27,357 nucleotides of DNA from Pseudomonadota bacterium (GCA_021845835.1 JAJZVE010000003.1:1-27357); one strand, 5' to 3'; positions 8,495 to 18,648 are shown, counted from the first letter of the stretch. A program made the numbers and translations. The notes: generated from the sequence alone by a model not told the origin.

Positions 8495-9245
8495 GCCATG
8501 GCTATCATCGGCCGCCACGCTTCCCGAAGGGATCGCGCCGTCGCCGGAGGCGGTCGCCTCCCGCTGTTGCGGCACGACCGGCCCCGCGCGCGCCGAGCGC
8601 CACGATTTTCGATCCGCGACGCGATGATGGTTGCCCGCGCGCGACGCCGCGATGCGCTCCGCCGGCCGGTGGCATGCACGCGTTCATCGTCTCCAGGACC
8701 AGTCGCGCGCCGCCGACCCGTTTCGGCCTCGACCAGGCTCGCGTGGACACGGCTGATGGGGGTCGTGGAGTCACCCCGACTCATCCGTTCTTGGCCGGTT
8801 CGTGCCTTGTGGTCCAGGCTGCGGGCCGACGCGATCACCGCCGGCGCCGACCTGGCCGCGCCCTGTCGCTGCAGCCCTCCCGGAGGTATCGCGCGCCCGG
8901 TGTTGCCGCGAGGTTCCGTCTGCCACGGCGCCGTCATGCCCCCTGGGTCAGCCCTGTCTCGCCACTGTCTCCTTGCGGGTTTCGTGCGGGGCTGCCCCAT
9001 GCGGCCTCTCGATGGGCGGATGGGGCCAGGAGGTGCGGGCTGCGCCCCGATCGCCTGCCCGCAACGGCGCCACTGCGACTTTCTTCCCCTGTGCTGCGCC
9101 CATTCCTCGCGAGACAAGAAAGTCTCGTCGCGCCGTCCTCCGCTGCGCTGCGGCCGCGAGCGGTGCGGGTCGATCGCCTCCCGGCCTGAAGCCCGCCATC
9201 GAGGCCGCATGGGGCGGCCCCGAGCCTCAGCAAAGGAGACTTTCC
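8495..9245. other. 750-bp gene-free region upstream of DUF736 gene
   Basis: No frame here has a credible start and protein-like composition on either strand. Visible structure includes the inverted repeat gactttctt (9077-9085) / aagaaagtc (9116-9124) and, overlapping its right half, cgagac-aagaaa-gtctcg (9110-9127). The length and the structured, T/A-containing patch about 120 bp before the DUF736 start suggest a regulatory or RNA-encoding role, which I cannot specify. Confidence 0.4.
9077..9124. repeat. Inverted repeat gactttctt / aagaaagtc
   Basis: Perfect 9-bp arms at 9077-9085 and 9116-9124 with a 30-nt spacer. A second, shorter palindrome (cgagac/gtctcg) overlaps the right arm, so the two could form alternative hairpins. 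It lies ~120 bp upstream of the DUF736 start, a plausible place for a 5'-UTR control element. Confidence 0.35.
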
Positions 9246-9548
9246 ATGGCGATCATCGGCAGCTTCACCAAGGACACAAACGGCTACACCGGGACGGTCC
9301 GCACCCTCAGCATCAACACCAAGGCGCGGTTGGTCCCGGCCGAGAGCAGCGGCGACAAGGCGCCCGACTTCCGGGTCTTCGCCGCAGGCAGCGTCGAACT
9401 CGGCGCGGCCTGGACCCGCAAGGCGAAGGAGACCGGGCGCGAATACCTCTCGGTCAAGCTCGACGACCCGAGCTTCCCGCAGCCGATCTACGCGAGCCTG
9501 GTCGAGGCAGAGACGGAGGGCGGCTACGCCCTGATCTGGTCCCGCTGA
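9246..9548 (+). CDS. DUF736 family protein
   Basis: A 100-aa protein beginning [21 protein letters not shown], the recognisable start of DUF736. The family continues as here with [33 protein letters not shown] and a C-terminus GGYALIWSR. The start at 9246 follows aaggagac (9233-9240) closely. DUF736 proteins are small, soluble, probably beta-rich proteins found beside conjugation and maintenance genes on alpha- and gammaproteobacterial plasmids and ICEs; their biochemical role is not known to me. The length matches the family (~100 aa). A perfect GC hairpin follows the stop. Confidence 0.93.
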   Translation: MAIIGSFTKDTNGYTGTVRTLSINTKARLVPAESSGDKAPDFRVFAAGSVELGAAWTRKAKETGREYLSVKLDDPSFPQPIYASLVEAETEGGYALIWSR

Positions 9549-9556
9549 CCGCGGCG

Positions 9557-9583
9557 GCGCCCCGCCCATCTCGGGCGGGGCGC
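9557..9583 (+). terminator. Hairpin after DUF736 gene
   Basis: gcgccccgccc (9557-9567) and gggcggggcgc (9573-9583) form a perfect 11-bp stem with a 5-nt loop, 8 bp after the DUF736 stop. No U-run follows. It lies between this gene and the convergent coupling-protein gene. Confidence 0.6.
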
Positions 9584-9788
9584 TCCATCGCGACACGCGC
9601 GGCGGGCGAAGGCGTCAACTCCCGCATCGCCGGACGAAAACGACGTGACGCCGCGCGGAAACCGCCCTACGACCCGCGCGCCGGCATCGACGGCGGATCG
9701 GGCCAGACCGGCGCGGCGCAATAGCGCCGGCGGCCATAGCCGCCGCGGTGCGACGCTTTTCCGCGATTTCTGACGATCATGTTTGGTG

Positions 9789-11531
9789 TCATTCCGCGTT
9801 GGCCCAATTCGCCAAACGTACGGGCGGCCGTTGGCGCGGCCATTTCTGCAATGGCCAGCGCATCCGATAAGCATCGGGTCCGATACCAAGGATAAGACCA
9901 TATATGTTTGTTCGCCCTTGGCCGAGCGTCGCCATATAGGCCGGGGTTATCAGGTCGCTCTCATGTTCCGGTATCGGCTTTCCGGGGCCGGGTGTCGTGA
10001 CAACGCTTTCCACGGGATCCCGCCATCTGAGCTTGCCGATCCACCGGTTGATTCGCTCGACGATGTCACTTCCCTGGCCGGGGTTCAGGATAATCTTTGT
10101 CTGCATCAGATTGAGCAGCGTATCGGCCTGGTCCTTGCTGTAGGTGCTATAAATCTGACTGATTGACTGCGCCGTCAGCAAGAGCGTTACGCCTTTTGAG
10201 CGGTGCGTCGCGGGAATTCTCAGGAGGTCCGGCATGCGCCCGAGCTGAGGAAACTCATCAAGGACAAACCACACGCGTTGGCCGCTGTCTTCGAATTCCG
10301 GGAACGCCGAACTGCCGGTGAACCGCACGAGGCGCTGGATGACCTGTCGCATCCAACCCGCGCTGACGGTGGGGTAATCCGTGTTGTTTTGAAGAATCAG
10401 CGTCTGCGCCTTTGGCCCTTTGTCGTGGAGCCATGATTTCAAGGATATCCGCTTTTCCTTGGGCGCCATTCCCCAGGACAGCGCCAAAGGTCGGAGCAAA
10501 GGCGTCATGGTCGCCTGAAGGTTAGTCATATACCCGATTGATGTGCGTGTGAACTCCCCGCGCTCGTCGAGGCTCAGGAACGCAAGAACATCGGGGCGGA
10601 CTGATTTGACCATGTCCCTCAGCTCGACCGGAGAGGACTCGAAAGCGGCCAGCAGTTCGGAGAAGCCCCAGTTTTTTCCATGACGGCGTTGCAGTGCGAT
10701 GACGACCGCCTCCGCGATCTGACGAGCGCCCTGCGGCCAGACGGCCTCGGAACCTTCCGCGGGGATCATGGTGGCGGCGAATTCCTGCGCGTCCATTTCG
10801 TTTACGACATCCGCGCCGATATTCCAGACATGTGACCTCTGGTCATGCGGCGCGAAGAAAATCACGCTACCGCTTGGCCACTGCGACGTCAGCTCACCCT
10901 TCTGATCCAGAACCACGAGTTTGGTCTTTTTCCTCACGCAAAGCTGAGCGAAGAGGAATTTCAGCACGGTGGTTTTTCCGCTGCCTTGACCGCCTAAAAT
11001 CGCGAAGCTGGCCAGCTCCCGCTTGATGGATAATTTCAGCCCGGGGGCCAGCTGCAGCCCTTTGTCGGAAGGGCGCTCTTCGGCCGCAATCGCGGCGCGG
11101 GCCCGCGCGGTTGCGGTACGTTCTTCCCACAAACGCGGTCCGGAAACGTATTGGAATCCCTGAACGCGCTCAGTGCGTAGGTACTGACGGATGGCAAGGA
11201 TGACCACCACCCAGGCGGCGGCACCAATTGTTGCGTAGAATCTGAGAAGGAATGGGTTCCAGATCATATCGGTCTGGAGTGTAGTTTCCCACTCCGACGC
11301 GCGCCAGTCAGCTGGCAGGATAGGCAGATATCGGTACATGAAGTCAAATGCCCAGTTCCAAACCACAGCATAAGTGATGTCGTAGGCATATTGGGTTTCT
11401 GCGAGCAGCCCGCGGCTTGCCCCAAGCCAGAATGGCGGTAGCAGGCCAAAAAAAACCACGAACGAGACCGGCACGATCAATGCCGTGATAACAAGCGCAG
11501 AAAACACCGTCGGAGCCAGTGGGGTGGCCAC
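9789..11531 (-). CDS. VirD4/TraD-type coupling protein (type IV secretion DNA-binding ATPase)
   Basis: About 580 aa from GTG 11531 (GTG 11507 is an alternative). Two membrane segments lie near the N-terminus (VFSALVITALIVPVSFVVFFGL; then TIGAAAWVVVILAI after ~90 residues), followed by the motor domain: Walker A GGQGSGKTT (~residues 180-188), KLVVLDQKGEL, Walker B VWFVLDEFPQLGRMPDLL, and TLLLTAQSISQIYSTY near the C-terminal third. This is the TrwB/TraD architecture that feeds DNA or protein substrates to a conjugation channel at the inner membrane. It is last in an operon after the small membrane protein. An ATG at 11560 overlaps the upstream stop (ATGA) but lies in another frame and stops after 27 codons, so the exact start is unsettled and a frameshift is possible. 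No relaxase is in the window. Confidence 0.87.
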   Translation of the reverse strand: MATPLAPTVFSALVITALIVPVSFVVFFGLLPPFWLGASRGLLAETQYAYDITYAVVWNWAFDFMYRYLPILPADWRASEWETTLQTDMIWNPFLLRFYATIGAAAWVVVILAIRQYLRTERVQGFQYVSGPRLWEERTATARARAAIAAEERPSDKGLQLAPGLKLSIKRELASFAILGGQGSGKTTVLKFLFAQLCVRKKTKLVVLDQKGELTSQWPSGSVIFFAPHDQRSHVWNIGADVVNEMDAQEFAATMIPAEGSEAVWPQGARQIAEAVVIALQRRHGKNWGFSELLAAFESSPVELRDMVKSVRPDVLAFLSLDERGEFTRTSIGYMTNLQATMTPLLRPLALSWGMAPKEKRISLKSWLHDKGPKAQTLILQNNTDYPTVSAGWMRQVIQRLVRFTGSSAFPEFEDSGQRVWFVLDEFPQLGRMPDLLRIPATHRSKGVTLLLTAQSISQIYSTYSKDQADTLLNLMQTKIILNPGQGSDIVERINRWIGKLRWRDPVESVVTTPGPGKPIPEHESDLITPAYMATLGQGRTNIYGLILGIGPDAYRMRWPLQKWPRQRPPVRLANWANAE

Positions 11532-11556
11532 GAAGAAATTGGCAGAGCAGGTTTTG

Positions 11557-11925
11557 TCATGATGGGAGCTTTCCGAAAAGGCCGTAAATATACGCGGCGA
11601 CGAGAGCGACGATCGCAATCCAGCCGGCGCCGGCCAGGGTTGGTAACGGGGCCGGCCAGCGGGAGCGCGGACCCTGCCGAGAAAGGGGTTTGAGAGGCGC
11701 TTCGAAAGCAAGCGCGGTCGACATCGGGTTTGTCGAGACCGCCGTTATTTCTCCGCCGATCAGGTCAAAAGCCGCGTTACGGTCCGCTTCTGTCCAGTGT
11801 TCGAGAGCGCCGGTCTTGACCGCTTCCAGGCGGGCTTTTTCTGACAGGTGCTTGAAAGCGGCGAGCTGCTCGTGAGACCAGATGACATGCACCTGTTCGT
11901 TAGAGAGGGAGAGGTCCAAGTTCAT
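11557..11925 (-). CDS. Small protein with one C-terminal membrane segment (122 aa)
   Basis: Starts at ATG 11925, which overlaps the upstream stop by 4 nt (ATGA), with AGGA just before it. The protein begins MNLDLSLSNEQVHVIWSHEQ and has a soluble helical part to about residue 70 (FKHLSEKARLEAVKTG, ADRNAAFDLIGGEI). A Pro/Arg-rich linker follows, then one hydrophobic segment near residues 100-117 (GWIAIVALVAAYIYGLFG) and a short tail. I do not recognise the family. Its place between the ParA/MinD-like gene and the coupling-protein gene, with 4-nt overlaps, suggests a membrane partner of the coupling protein or an accessory transfer factor. Confidence 0.75.
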   Translation of the reverse strand: MNLDLSLSNEQVHVIWSHEQLAAFKHLSEKARLEAVKTGALEHWTEADRNAAFDLIGGEITAVSTNPMSTALAFEAPLKPLSRQGPRSRWPAPLPTLAGAGWIAIVALVAAYIYGLFGKLPS

Positions 11926-12710
11926 TTCGTCCTGCCGCTGGGTAAGAGGGTGGATAACGGGACAACAAGCTCGTTTTCGAGCCACTTCTCGAACATCGCC
12001 ATCGAGCGGATGGCCGGTCCCTCCGGCAGGCCGAGGTCAATCAGCCGTTGCGCGGGCATTTTCGCGACGTCGGCGAGGGGGCCCAGATTCTGGATATAAC
12101 CCCAAGCCGGCGCCGCCATGCGGGTGAGCTTCAGGGTACCGATAGGCTCGCCGCTGCCCTGCGCTTCGCGCAGGCGCTTGGCGAGGTTACGGTCGCCATC
12201 GACAAAGGGGGCGGCGAATTCATTGAGCACGGCCGTGCGCCGTGCCGCCGGAAACTGCACACTGAAATCGAAGAGATTGGCGAGGCCGGCGGCGAGGGCG
12301 GCCCGGTTCATGGTCAGGAGGCAGACAAAATGAATGCCGGCGCCGTCTCCGAAACAGCGGCTTCCGTTGGTTTCCGACCATCGAAGGAAGCCGCTGGTAA
12401 GATTGGCGCCAAGGCATACGACGGAAAGGGCCTTTGAACGTAACAAGACCGACAGCTGGTCCATTGGCTCAAAGACCAGGTCAGGGTTGGCATAGAGTTC
12501 GTCGGCCCCAATCGCGGTGGCCTTGATGAATAGCGTGTCGGGGTAAAGAACCCCGAGACGCTTTTGACTTTCAATCTCGATCACCTGGTGATCGAGGGCC
12601 TGCCGTTGTAGCGCGATTTTGAGGCCTTCCGTGGCGAGGTCTTTTGCAACACCACCTTTGTCGTTGCCGACGACAAAGCACTGCGAGGTATGGCTTTCCG
12701 GGTTTCCCAC
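11922..12710 (-). CDS. ParA/MinD-like P-loop protein with degenerate Walker A
   Basis: 262 aa from GTG 12710, chosen because AAGGAG lies 7 bp before it; the longer upstream frame is not protein-like. CFVVGNDKGGVAKD (residues 11-24) has the form of a deviant ParA/MinD Walker A (KGGxGK[ST]). However, the invariant Gly is Ala22 and the Ser/Thr is Asp24, while the signature Lys18 and Lys23 remain. Later stretches (LSVVCLGANLT; IHFVCLLTMNRAALAAG; LNEFAAPF) fit the beta-strand pattern of the fold. ParA/MinD-like proteins (TraL, StbB, VirC1 types) accompany conjugation genes and position DNA or relaxosome. It is first in a three-gene operon with the membrane protein and coupling protein. Nucleotide hydrolysis is doubtful with this P-loop. 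Confidence 0.7.
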   Translation of the reverse strand: MGNPESHTSQCFVVGNDKGGVAKDLATEGLKIALQRQALDHQVIEIESQKRLGVLYPDTLFIKATAIGADELYANPDLVFEPMDQLSVLLRSKALSVVCLGANLTSGFLRWSETNGSRCFGDGAGIHFVCLLTMNRAALAAGLANLFDFSVQFPAARRTAVLNEFAAPFVDGDRNLAKRLREAQGSGEPIGTLKLTRMAAPAWGYIQNLGPLADVAKMPAQRLIDLGLPEGPAIRSMAMFEKWLENELVVPLSTLLPSGRTK

Positions 12711-12763
12711 GTGCTTGCTCCTTGGAGAATGTCTCCGCCCGCCCCGCGGCCGGAGTAGCCAGT

Positions 12764-13081
12764 TCAGGACCGCAAGTCGTCCGGAATCCAATAAGGACGT
12801 GCGGCGGGTGCCCGTTCATCGGGAAAGAGACTTTTTTGTCCCTCGCGGTATACAGTGAGGTAAAATCCGTAGAGACGGAGAGGAGAGACCTTATCGGCGG
12901 GCTCTGGCTTTTTTGCCATGTAGTGGCCCACGGCGGTGTGCATCGTGTCGAGATTAGAAGATAACGTTGCCGCATTGCGCCCGCCGAAGCGGGTGATTAG
13001 GTATCGTTTCATGGAGGCTGGCGGCCGCACCACGAGGCTCAACGGGTTTGGCAGGTCATCGCTATATTCAATTTCAGACAT
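12764..13081 (-). CDS. Small paralogue 1 with C-terminal TVY..GQ..L..D...PYWIPDDLRS signature
   Basis: 105 aa from ATG 13081 (MSEIEYSDDLPNPLS); the SD is weak, and the internal Met of SMKRYLITRFGG is an alternative start. The N-terminal two-thirds differ from paralogues 2 and 3. The last 32 residues (YLTVYREGQKSLFPDE...PYWIPDDLRS) match paralogue 3 at 21 of 32 positions by my count. It has no signal peptide or membrane segment, and I recognise no family. It lies 54 bp upstream of the coupling-protein operon on the same strand and may be co-transcribed with it. Confidence 0.7.
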   Translation of the reverse strand: MSEIEYSDDLPNPLSLVVRPPASMKRYLITRFGGRNAATLSSNLDTMHTAVGHYMAKKPEPADKVSPLRLYGFYLTVYREGQKSLFPDERAPAARPYWIPDDLRS

Positions 13082-13119
13082 GACGGAGATAGTCCTTCTG
13101 TTTGGTTGGGGACGCCGTG

Positions 13120-13129
13120 ACGTTAACGT
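13120..13129. promoter_or_regulatory. Palindrome acgttaacgt upstream of paralogue 1
   Basis: A perfect 10-bp palindrome about 40 bp upstream of the paralogue 1 start, between it and the terminator of paralogue 2. The position suits an operator, but it is short and may be chance. Confidence 0.25.
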
Positions 13130-13194
13130 AACGCGAGAAAATATCTGGTTGGGACAGGGAAAGAGCGAACTCCGGCCCAGGTCCAGTTCACGAG

Positions 13195-13224
13195 AAAAGC
13201 CCCCGGCCGCCTGGCGGCCGGGGG
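13195..13224 (-). terminator. Intrinsic terminator after paralogue 2
   Basis: Read on the - strand, cccccggccg and cggccggggg form a 10-bp perfect stem with a 5-nt loop, followed by C then TTTT. It lies ~15 bp after the paralogue 2 stop, which implies that paralogue 1 has its own promoter. Confidence 0.7.
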
Positions 13225-13238
13225 GGGGCCAGGGACGC

Positions 13239-13562
13239 TCAGGACCGCAATTCGTCAGGAACCGAGTAAGGGCCGAGCCCGGGGTTCCGCGCGTCATTGG
13301 CCAGCGTTGTCTGTCCCGTACGGTATACCGTGAGATACCCGGTGTTGGGGTGGGTCGGGCTCTTTGGGCACAACACCTCCTCAATCCACAGTCCCAGGGC
13401 TTCCCGCAGATAGGGAAGGACCTCGTCAAAATGGGAAAAGAGGTAAGACGAGACCGTGTCTCCCAACTGCTGTTGGAGTTCGACCTCCGTTATGTGCATC
13501 GGCAATTTCTCGGTGTTGAGCTGCGCGAAGAAGTTACCGATGAGTTCTAGATTGGTTTTCAT
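13239..13562 (-). CDS. Small paralogue 2 (LPMHITE...PYSVPDELRS family)
   Basis: 107 aa from ATG 13562, with gagga 8 bp upstream. It aligns without gaps to paralogue 3 (107 aa) with 56 of 107 identical residues by my count. Strongest shared blocks are LPMHITExEL, QxLGDT, GLW, VLCP, TVY, GQ and the C-terminal GPYxxPDELRS. It is predicted soluble with a helical core, and I recognise no family. Both genes keep similar upstream DNA, so the duplication included the promoter region. A hairpin with a T-run follows. By context (coupling protein downstream, mobile element) it could be an anti-defence protein, a regulator, or a substrate of the secretion channel; none of these is shown by sequence. Confidence 0.8.
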   Translation of the reverse strand: MKTNLELIGNFFAQLNTEKLPMHITEVELQQQLGDTVSSYLFSHFDEVLPYLREALGLWIEEVLCPKSPTHPNTGYLTVYRTGQTTLANDARNPGLGPYSVPDELRS

Positions 13563-13583
13563 AACAATTGTCCTCAGTTTTGA

Positions 13584-13624
13584 GTTTGCCGGGATTGGCA
13601 AACATCGTGGTCGATGTGACCACG
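13584..13624 (-). promoter_or_regulatory. Two adjacent inverted repeats upstream of paralogue 2
   Basis: gtttgcc-gggatt-ggcaaac (13584-13603) and cgtggtc-gatgt-gaccacg (13606-13624) are both perfect 7-bp inverted repeats within 22-62 bp of the start codon. The second includes tgtgaccacg (13615-13624), which recurs at the same distance upstream of paralogue 3. They look like repressor-binding sites or 5'-UTR stems. Confidence 0.45.
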
Positions 13625-13676
13625 ACCCCAACAATAAGCAGGAGGCAGACGGAAAACACGGGGGACTACCCCACGC
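13615..13676 (-). promoter_or_regulatory. Conserved upstream block of paralogue 2
   Basis: tgtgaccacg (13615) and, 45 bp further out, gggggactaccccacgc (13660-13676) match the block upstream of paralogue 3 (tgtgaccacg at 14847, gggggagtgccctacgc at 14889-14905). The order, spacing (45 versus 42 bp) and distance from the ATG (53 versus 52 bp) are nearly the same. This indicates a shared promoter/operator. Confidence 0.5.
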
Positions 13677-13795
13677 CCTTGTCAATTATCAGACCGGCCC
13701 GAAAACAAGGACGAACAGCAACGGAGTCCTTGGTTTCGGAGCGACGCCCAGTACGAATGGCAGAGTCTCGAGTTCTGGTAAGGAAGGGAGCCGAT

Positions 13796-14125
13796 CTTAG
13801 CGATGACATGATCTACGCTAAGACCCGCGCCGAGGTGATGCGTCGGCGCAAGCTGTTTCTCGCTAAATCGTGGCTGAAAGGGTCGGACGCGGAAAACAAC
13901 CTGAAAAAAGCCGGCGACCGCCGGCGCACTGTCACCAGGTGGCCACTCATGCCGCGATAATCGGTAAGAATCGCGAACTCCATCGATGGTCTGCACGGCA
14001 AAATCGAACGTCTGAGCAAACCCCGGACCGTGCGGCTTTGGGCGGAAACCGCGACGATGCCGTTCCGGTCGCTGCGCGCAGCCGGCCAGATCACGATGCG
14101 CAAGGTCGGCGGGTGGCGGAGCCTT
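13796..14125 (+). pseudogene. Decayed IS256-family (Mutator-type) transposase fragment
   Basis: One frame reads DDMIYAKTRAEVMRRRKLFL, then KKAGDRRRTVTRWPLMPR, an in-frame TAA at 13958-13960, and then ANSIDGLHGKIERL...RAAGQITMRKVGGWRSL. This is the C-terminal part of an alphaproteobacterial IS256-type transposase; the family has the pattern EEAGDRLFTFTRxPPSQW, TTNAIERLHEEFKRR, ASGQITMRKVDGW. The N-terminal DDE part is missing, one nonsense codon interrupts it, and similarity ends after GGWRSL. No terminal inverted repeats were identified. It lies between paralogues 2 and 3, on the opposite strand, so an old insertion split this cluster. Confidence 0.75.
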
Positions 14126-14364
14126 GGAGAGTGCGCCGCCGCAAGGTCTCGCTTAATTTCGTCGCCGGCCCCGGTCACGTTCCCCAAACCGGAGACGCTG
14201 CGAAAGGCAATTTCCACACGCGCCGGGACGCCACCAGCCTTAAGGCTGTCGTCCACCGCCTCGCCGGGAAACGCCACCGCCAGCGGTTCGCATAATCTCG
14301 GTGTCATCCACACAAAGCAGCGCGGAGCCGGAAAGTCGACATTCATCCTCTCACGGCCGCCGAA

Positions 14365-14390
14365 CCCAAAATTCGGTCACGAATTTTGGG
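14365..14390. repeat. Perfect AT-rich inverted repeat cccaaaattcg / cgaattttggg
   Basis: Two perfect 11-bp arms with loop gtca, an AT-rich island in GC-rich DNA. It is ~80 bp beyond the paralogue 3 stop. It could be a terminator-like hairpin, an operator, or a trace of the IS256-type insertion. Confidence 0.5.
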
Positions 14391-14431
14391 ATGAAGCGGC
14401 CCTTGAGAATGGCTGCGCGATGAGAGAACGG

Positions 14432-14466
14432 CCCCCTCGCCGGTCCACCAGGCGGCCGAGAGGGGG
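14432..14466 (-). terminator. Possible terminator of paralogue 3
   Basis: ccccctc (14432-14438) pairs with gaggggg (14460-14466), with an imperfect GC-rich interior. It lies 5 bp after the stop on the - strand. The downstream sequence (gccgttctctc) is only weakly U-rich. Confidence 0.35.
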
Positions 14467-14471
14467 AGCGT

Positions 14472-14795
14472 TCAAGACCGCAATTCGTCAGGAATCCAGT
14501 ATGGGCCGAACTCCGGAATCTCGACGTCAGGGAGCAGCGATTGCTGACCCTCGTGGTATACCGTGATATACTTGCACGCTGGGTGTGGCGGGTTCTCGGG
14601 ACAAAGCACCCCCTCCATCCACAGGCCTACGGTTGTCCGCAGATAGAGGTTGACCTTGGGGAAATTGGAAAAGAAAGCATCAGAAGCCGTATCTCCCAAC
14701 CGCTGCTTGAGTTCCTCCTCCGTGATATGCATCGGCAGGCGCTGCTTCGGGAGCCACGTAACGAAGTTAAAAAAGTTTTCATCGTCGAAGTTCAT
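14472..14795 (-). CDS. Small paralogue 3 (LPMHITE...PYWIPDELRS family)
   Basis: 107 aa from ATG 14795 behind a strong SD (aggagag, 6 bp upstream). It begins MNFDDENFFNFVTW and shares LPMHITEEEL, RLGDT, GLWMEGVLCP, ITVYHEGQQSLLPD and the tail GPYWIPDELRS with paralogue 2 (52% identity by my count). The tail is shared with paralogue 1. It has no membrane segment, no signal peptide and no recognised family. An IS256 remnant separates it from paralogue 2. The conservation of three divergent copies with an intact reading frame and SD argues for selection on function. Confidence 0.8.
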   Translation of the reverse strand: MNFDDENFFNFVTWLPKQRLPMHITEEELKQRLGDTASDAFFSNFPKVNLYLRTTVGLWMEGVLCPENPPHPACKYITVYHEGQQSLLPDVEIPEFGPYWIPDELRS

Positions 14796-15414
14796 TTTTC
14801 TCTCCTGTTTCGTTGATGCCTGCCAGCGTCGGGAAGCATCAGGCTTTGTGACCACGCGTATATTGAGGGCGAAACAGAGACATAACGAGGGGGAGTGCCC
14901 TACGCAGAAATTGGTTTTCTGCGGGCTGCGGTTCTGGTGTGCTCGGCGACGAAGGACGAGCGACCCAAACAACACGCGTCGTATCCTGGCCACGCATCGG
15001 GCGTGACGGAGCGCCCGGTTCAATTCGGCCTGAGAGAAAACAGCGGATGACGTGGCCGGGCCAGTATCCCGCACTGAACGACCTGTACACCAATCCCGAC
15101 CTTCGCCTTGTCGCGCCTTGCGGGGAGGCGCGGAGATGAGCGCGGTCAAAGCGTTTACATGTGTGCCGATCCAATCTGTCAGTCAGTGGCTCGCGGTGGC
15201 TTCTTCGTGGTGGAATCGCGAGGCGCCAGGCACCGTGACGGAGATCTCCGCCAGGGGCACAGCCCCGGTCGTCCTATCGACGACTTCCAACGTCCGAGCC
15301 GCAAATCGATGAACGGTCGCTCACCAGCCGGGCGGGGGTCGACCGGGTCAGGTGCCGCTCAGGATATCTTCCTTGGGTTCGGTTGTGTCCAGGTTGGTAG
15401 GTTGGTCGCCATGC
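14796..15414. other. 620-bp region between paralogue 3 and dnaE2
   Basis: No convincing gene is present. The part near paralogue 3 carries the conserved upstream block (14847-14905) and an 8-bp inverted repeat cgcagaaa-ttggt-tttctgcg (14903-14923). Two tiny + strand frames (15048-15139 and 15136-15312) overlap by 4 nt but lack a good SD for the first and any recognisable content. Confidence 0.4.
14847..14923 (-). promoter_or_regulatory. Conserved upstream block and hairpin of paralogue 3
   Basis: tgtgaccacg (14847-14856) and gggggagtgccctacgc (14889-14905) repeat the arrangement seen upstream of paralogue 2. An 8-bp inverted repeat (14903-14910 / 14916-14923) adjoins it. This is a likely promoter/operator region; -10 and -35 boxes cannot be assigned with confidence. 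Confidence 0.45.

Positions 15415-18644
<3,230 letters not shown>

Positions 18645-18648
<4 letters not shown>

Larger units (their letters stand above)
14126..14471. other. Gene-free spacer between IS256 remnant and paralogue 3
   Basis: This region holds no credible gene. It includes a perfect 11-bp hairpin (14365-14390) and a weaker hairpin (14432-14466) next to the paralogue 3 stop. It probably contains more decayed insertion-sequence DNA. Confidence 0.4.

Noticed and set aside
8498..9724. 408-codon + strand frame across the spacer and DUF736 gene
   Set aside because: Arg/Pro/Ala-rich shadow in another phase; DUF736 in its own frame is unmistakable, and the spacer part has no credible start.
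12711..12791. Longer N-terminus for the ParA/MinD-like protein
   Set aside because: AAGGAG sits 7 bp before GTG 12710, and the upstream residues overlap the intergenic hairpin region.
15048..15312. Two tiny + strand ORFs (30 and 58 aa) with a 4-nt overlap
   Set aside because: The overlap is attractive, but the first has no SD, neither has a recognisable family, and composition is not convincing.
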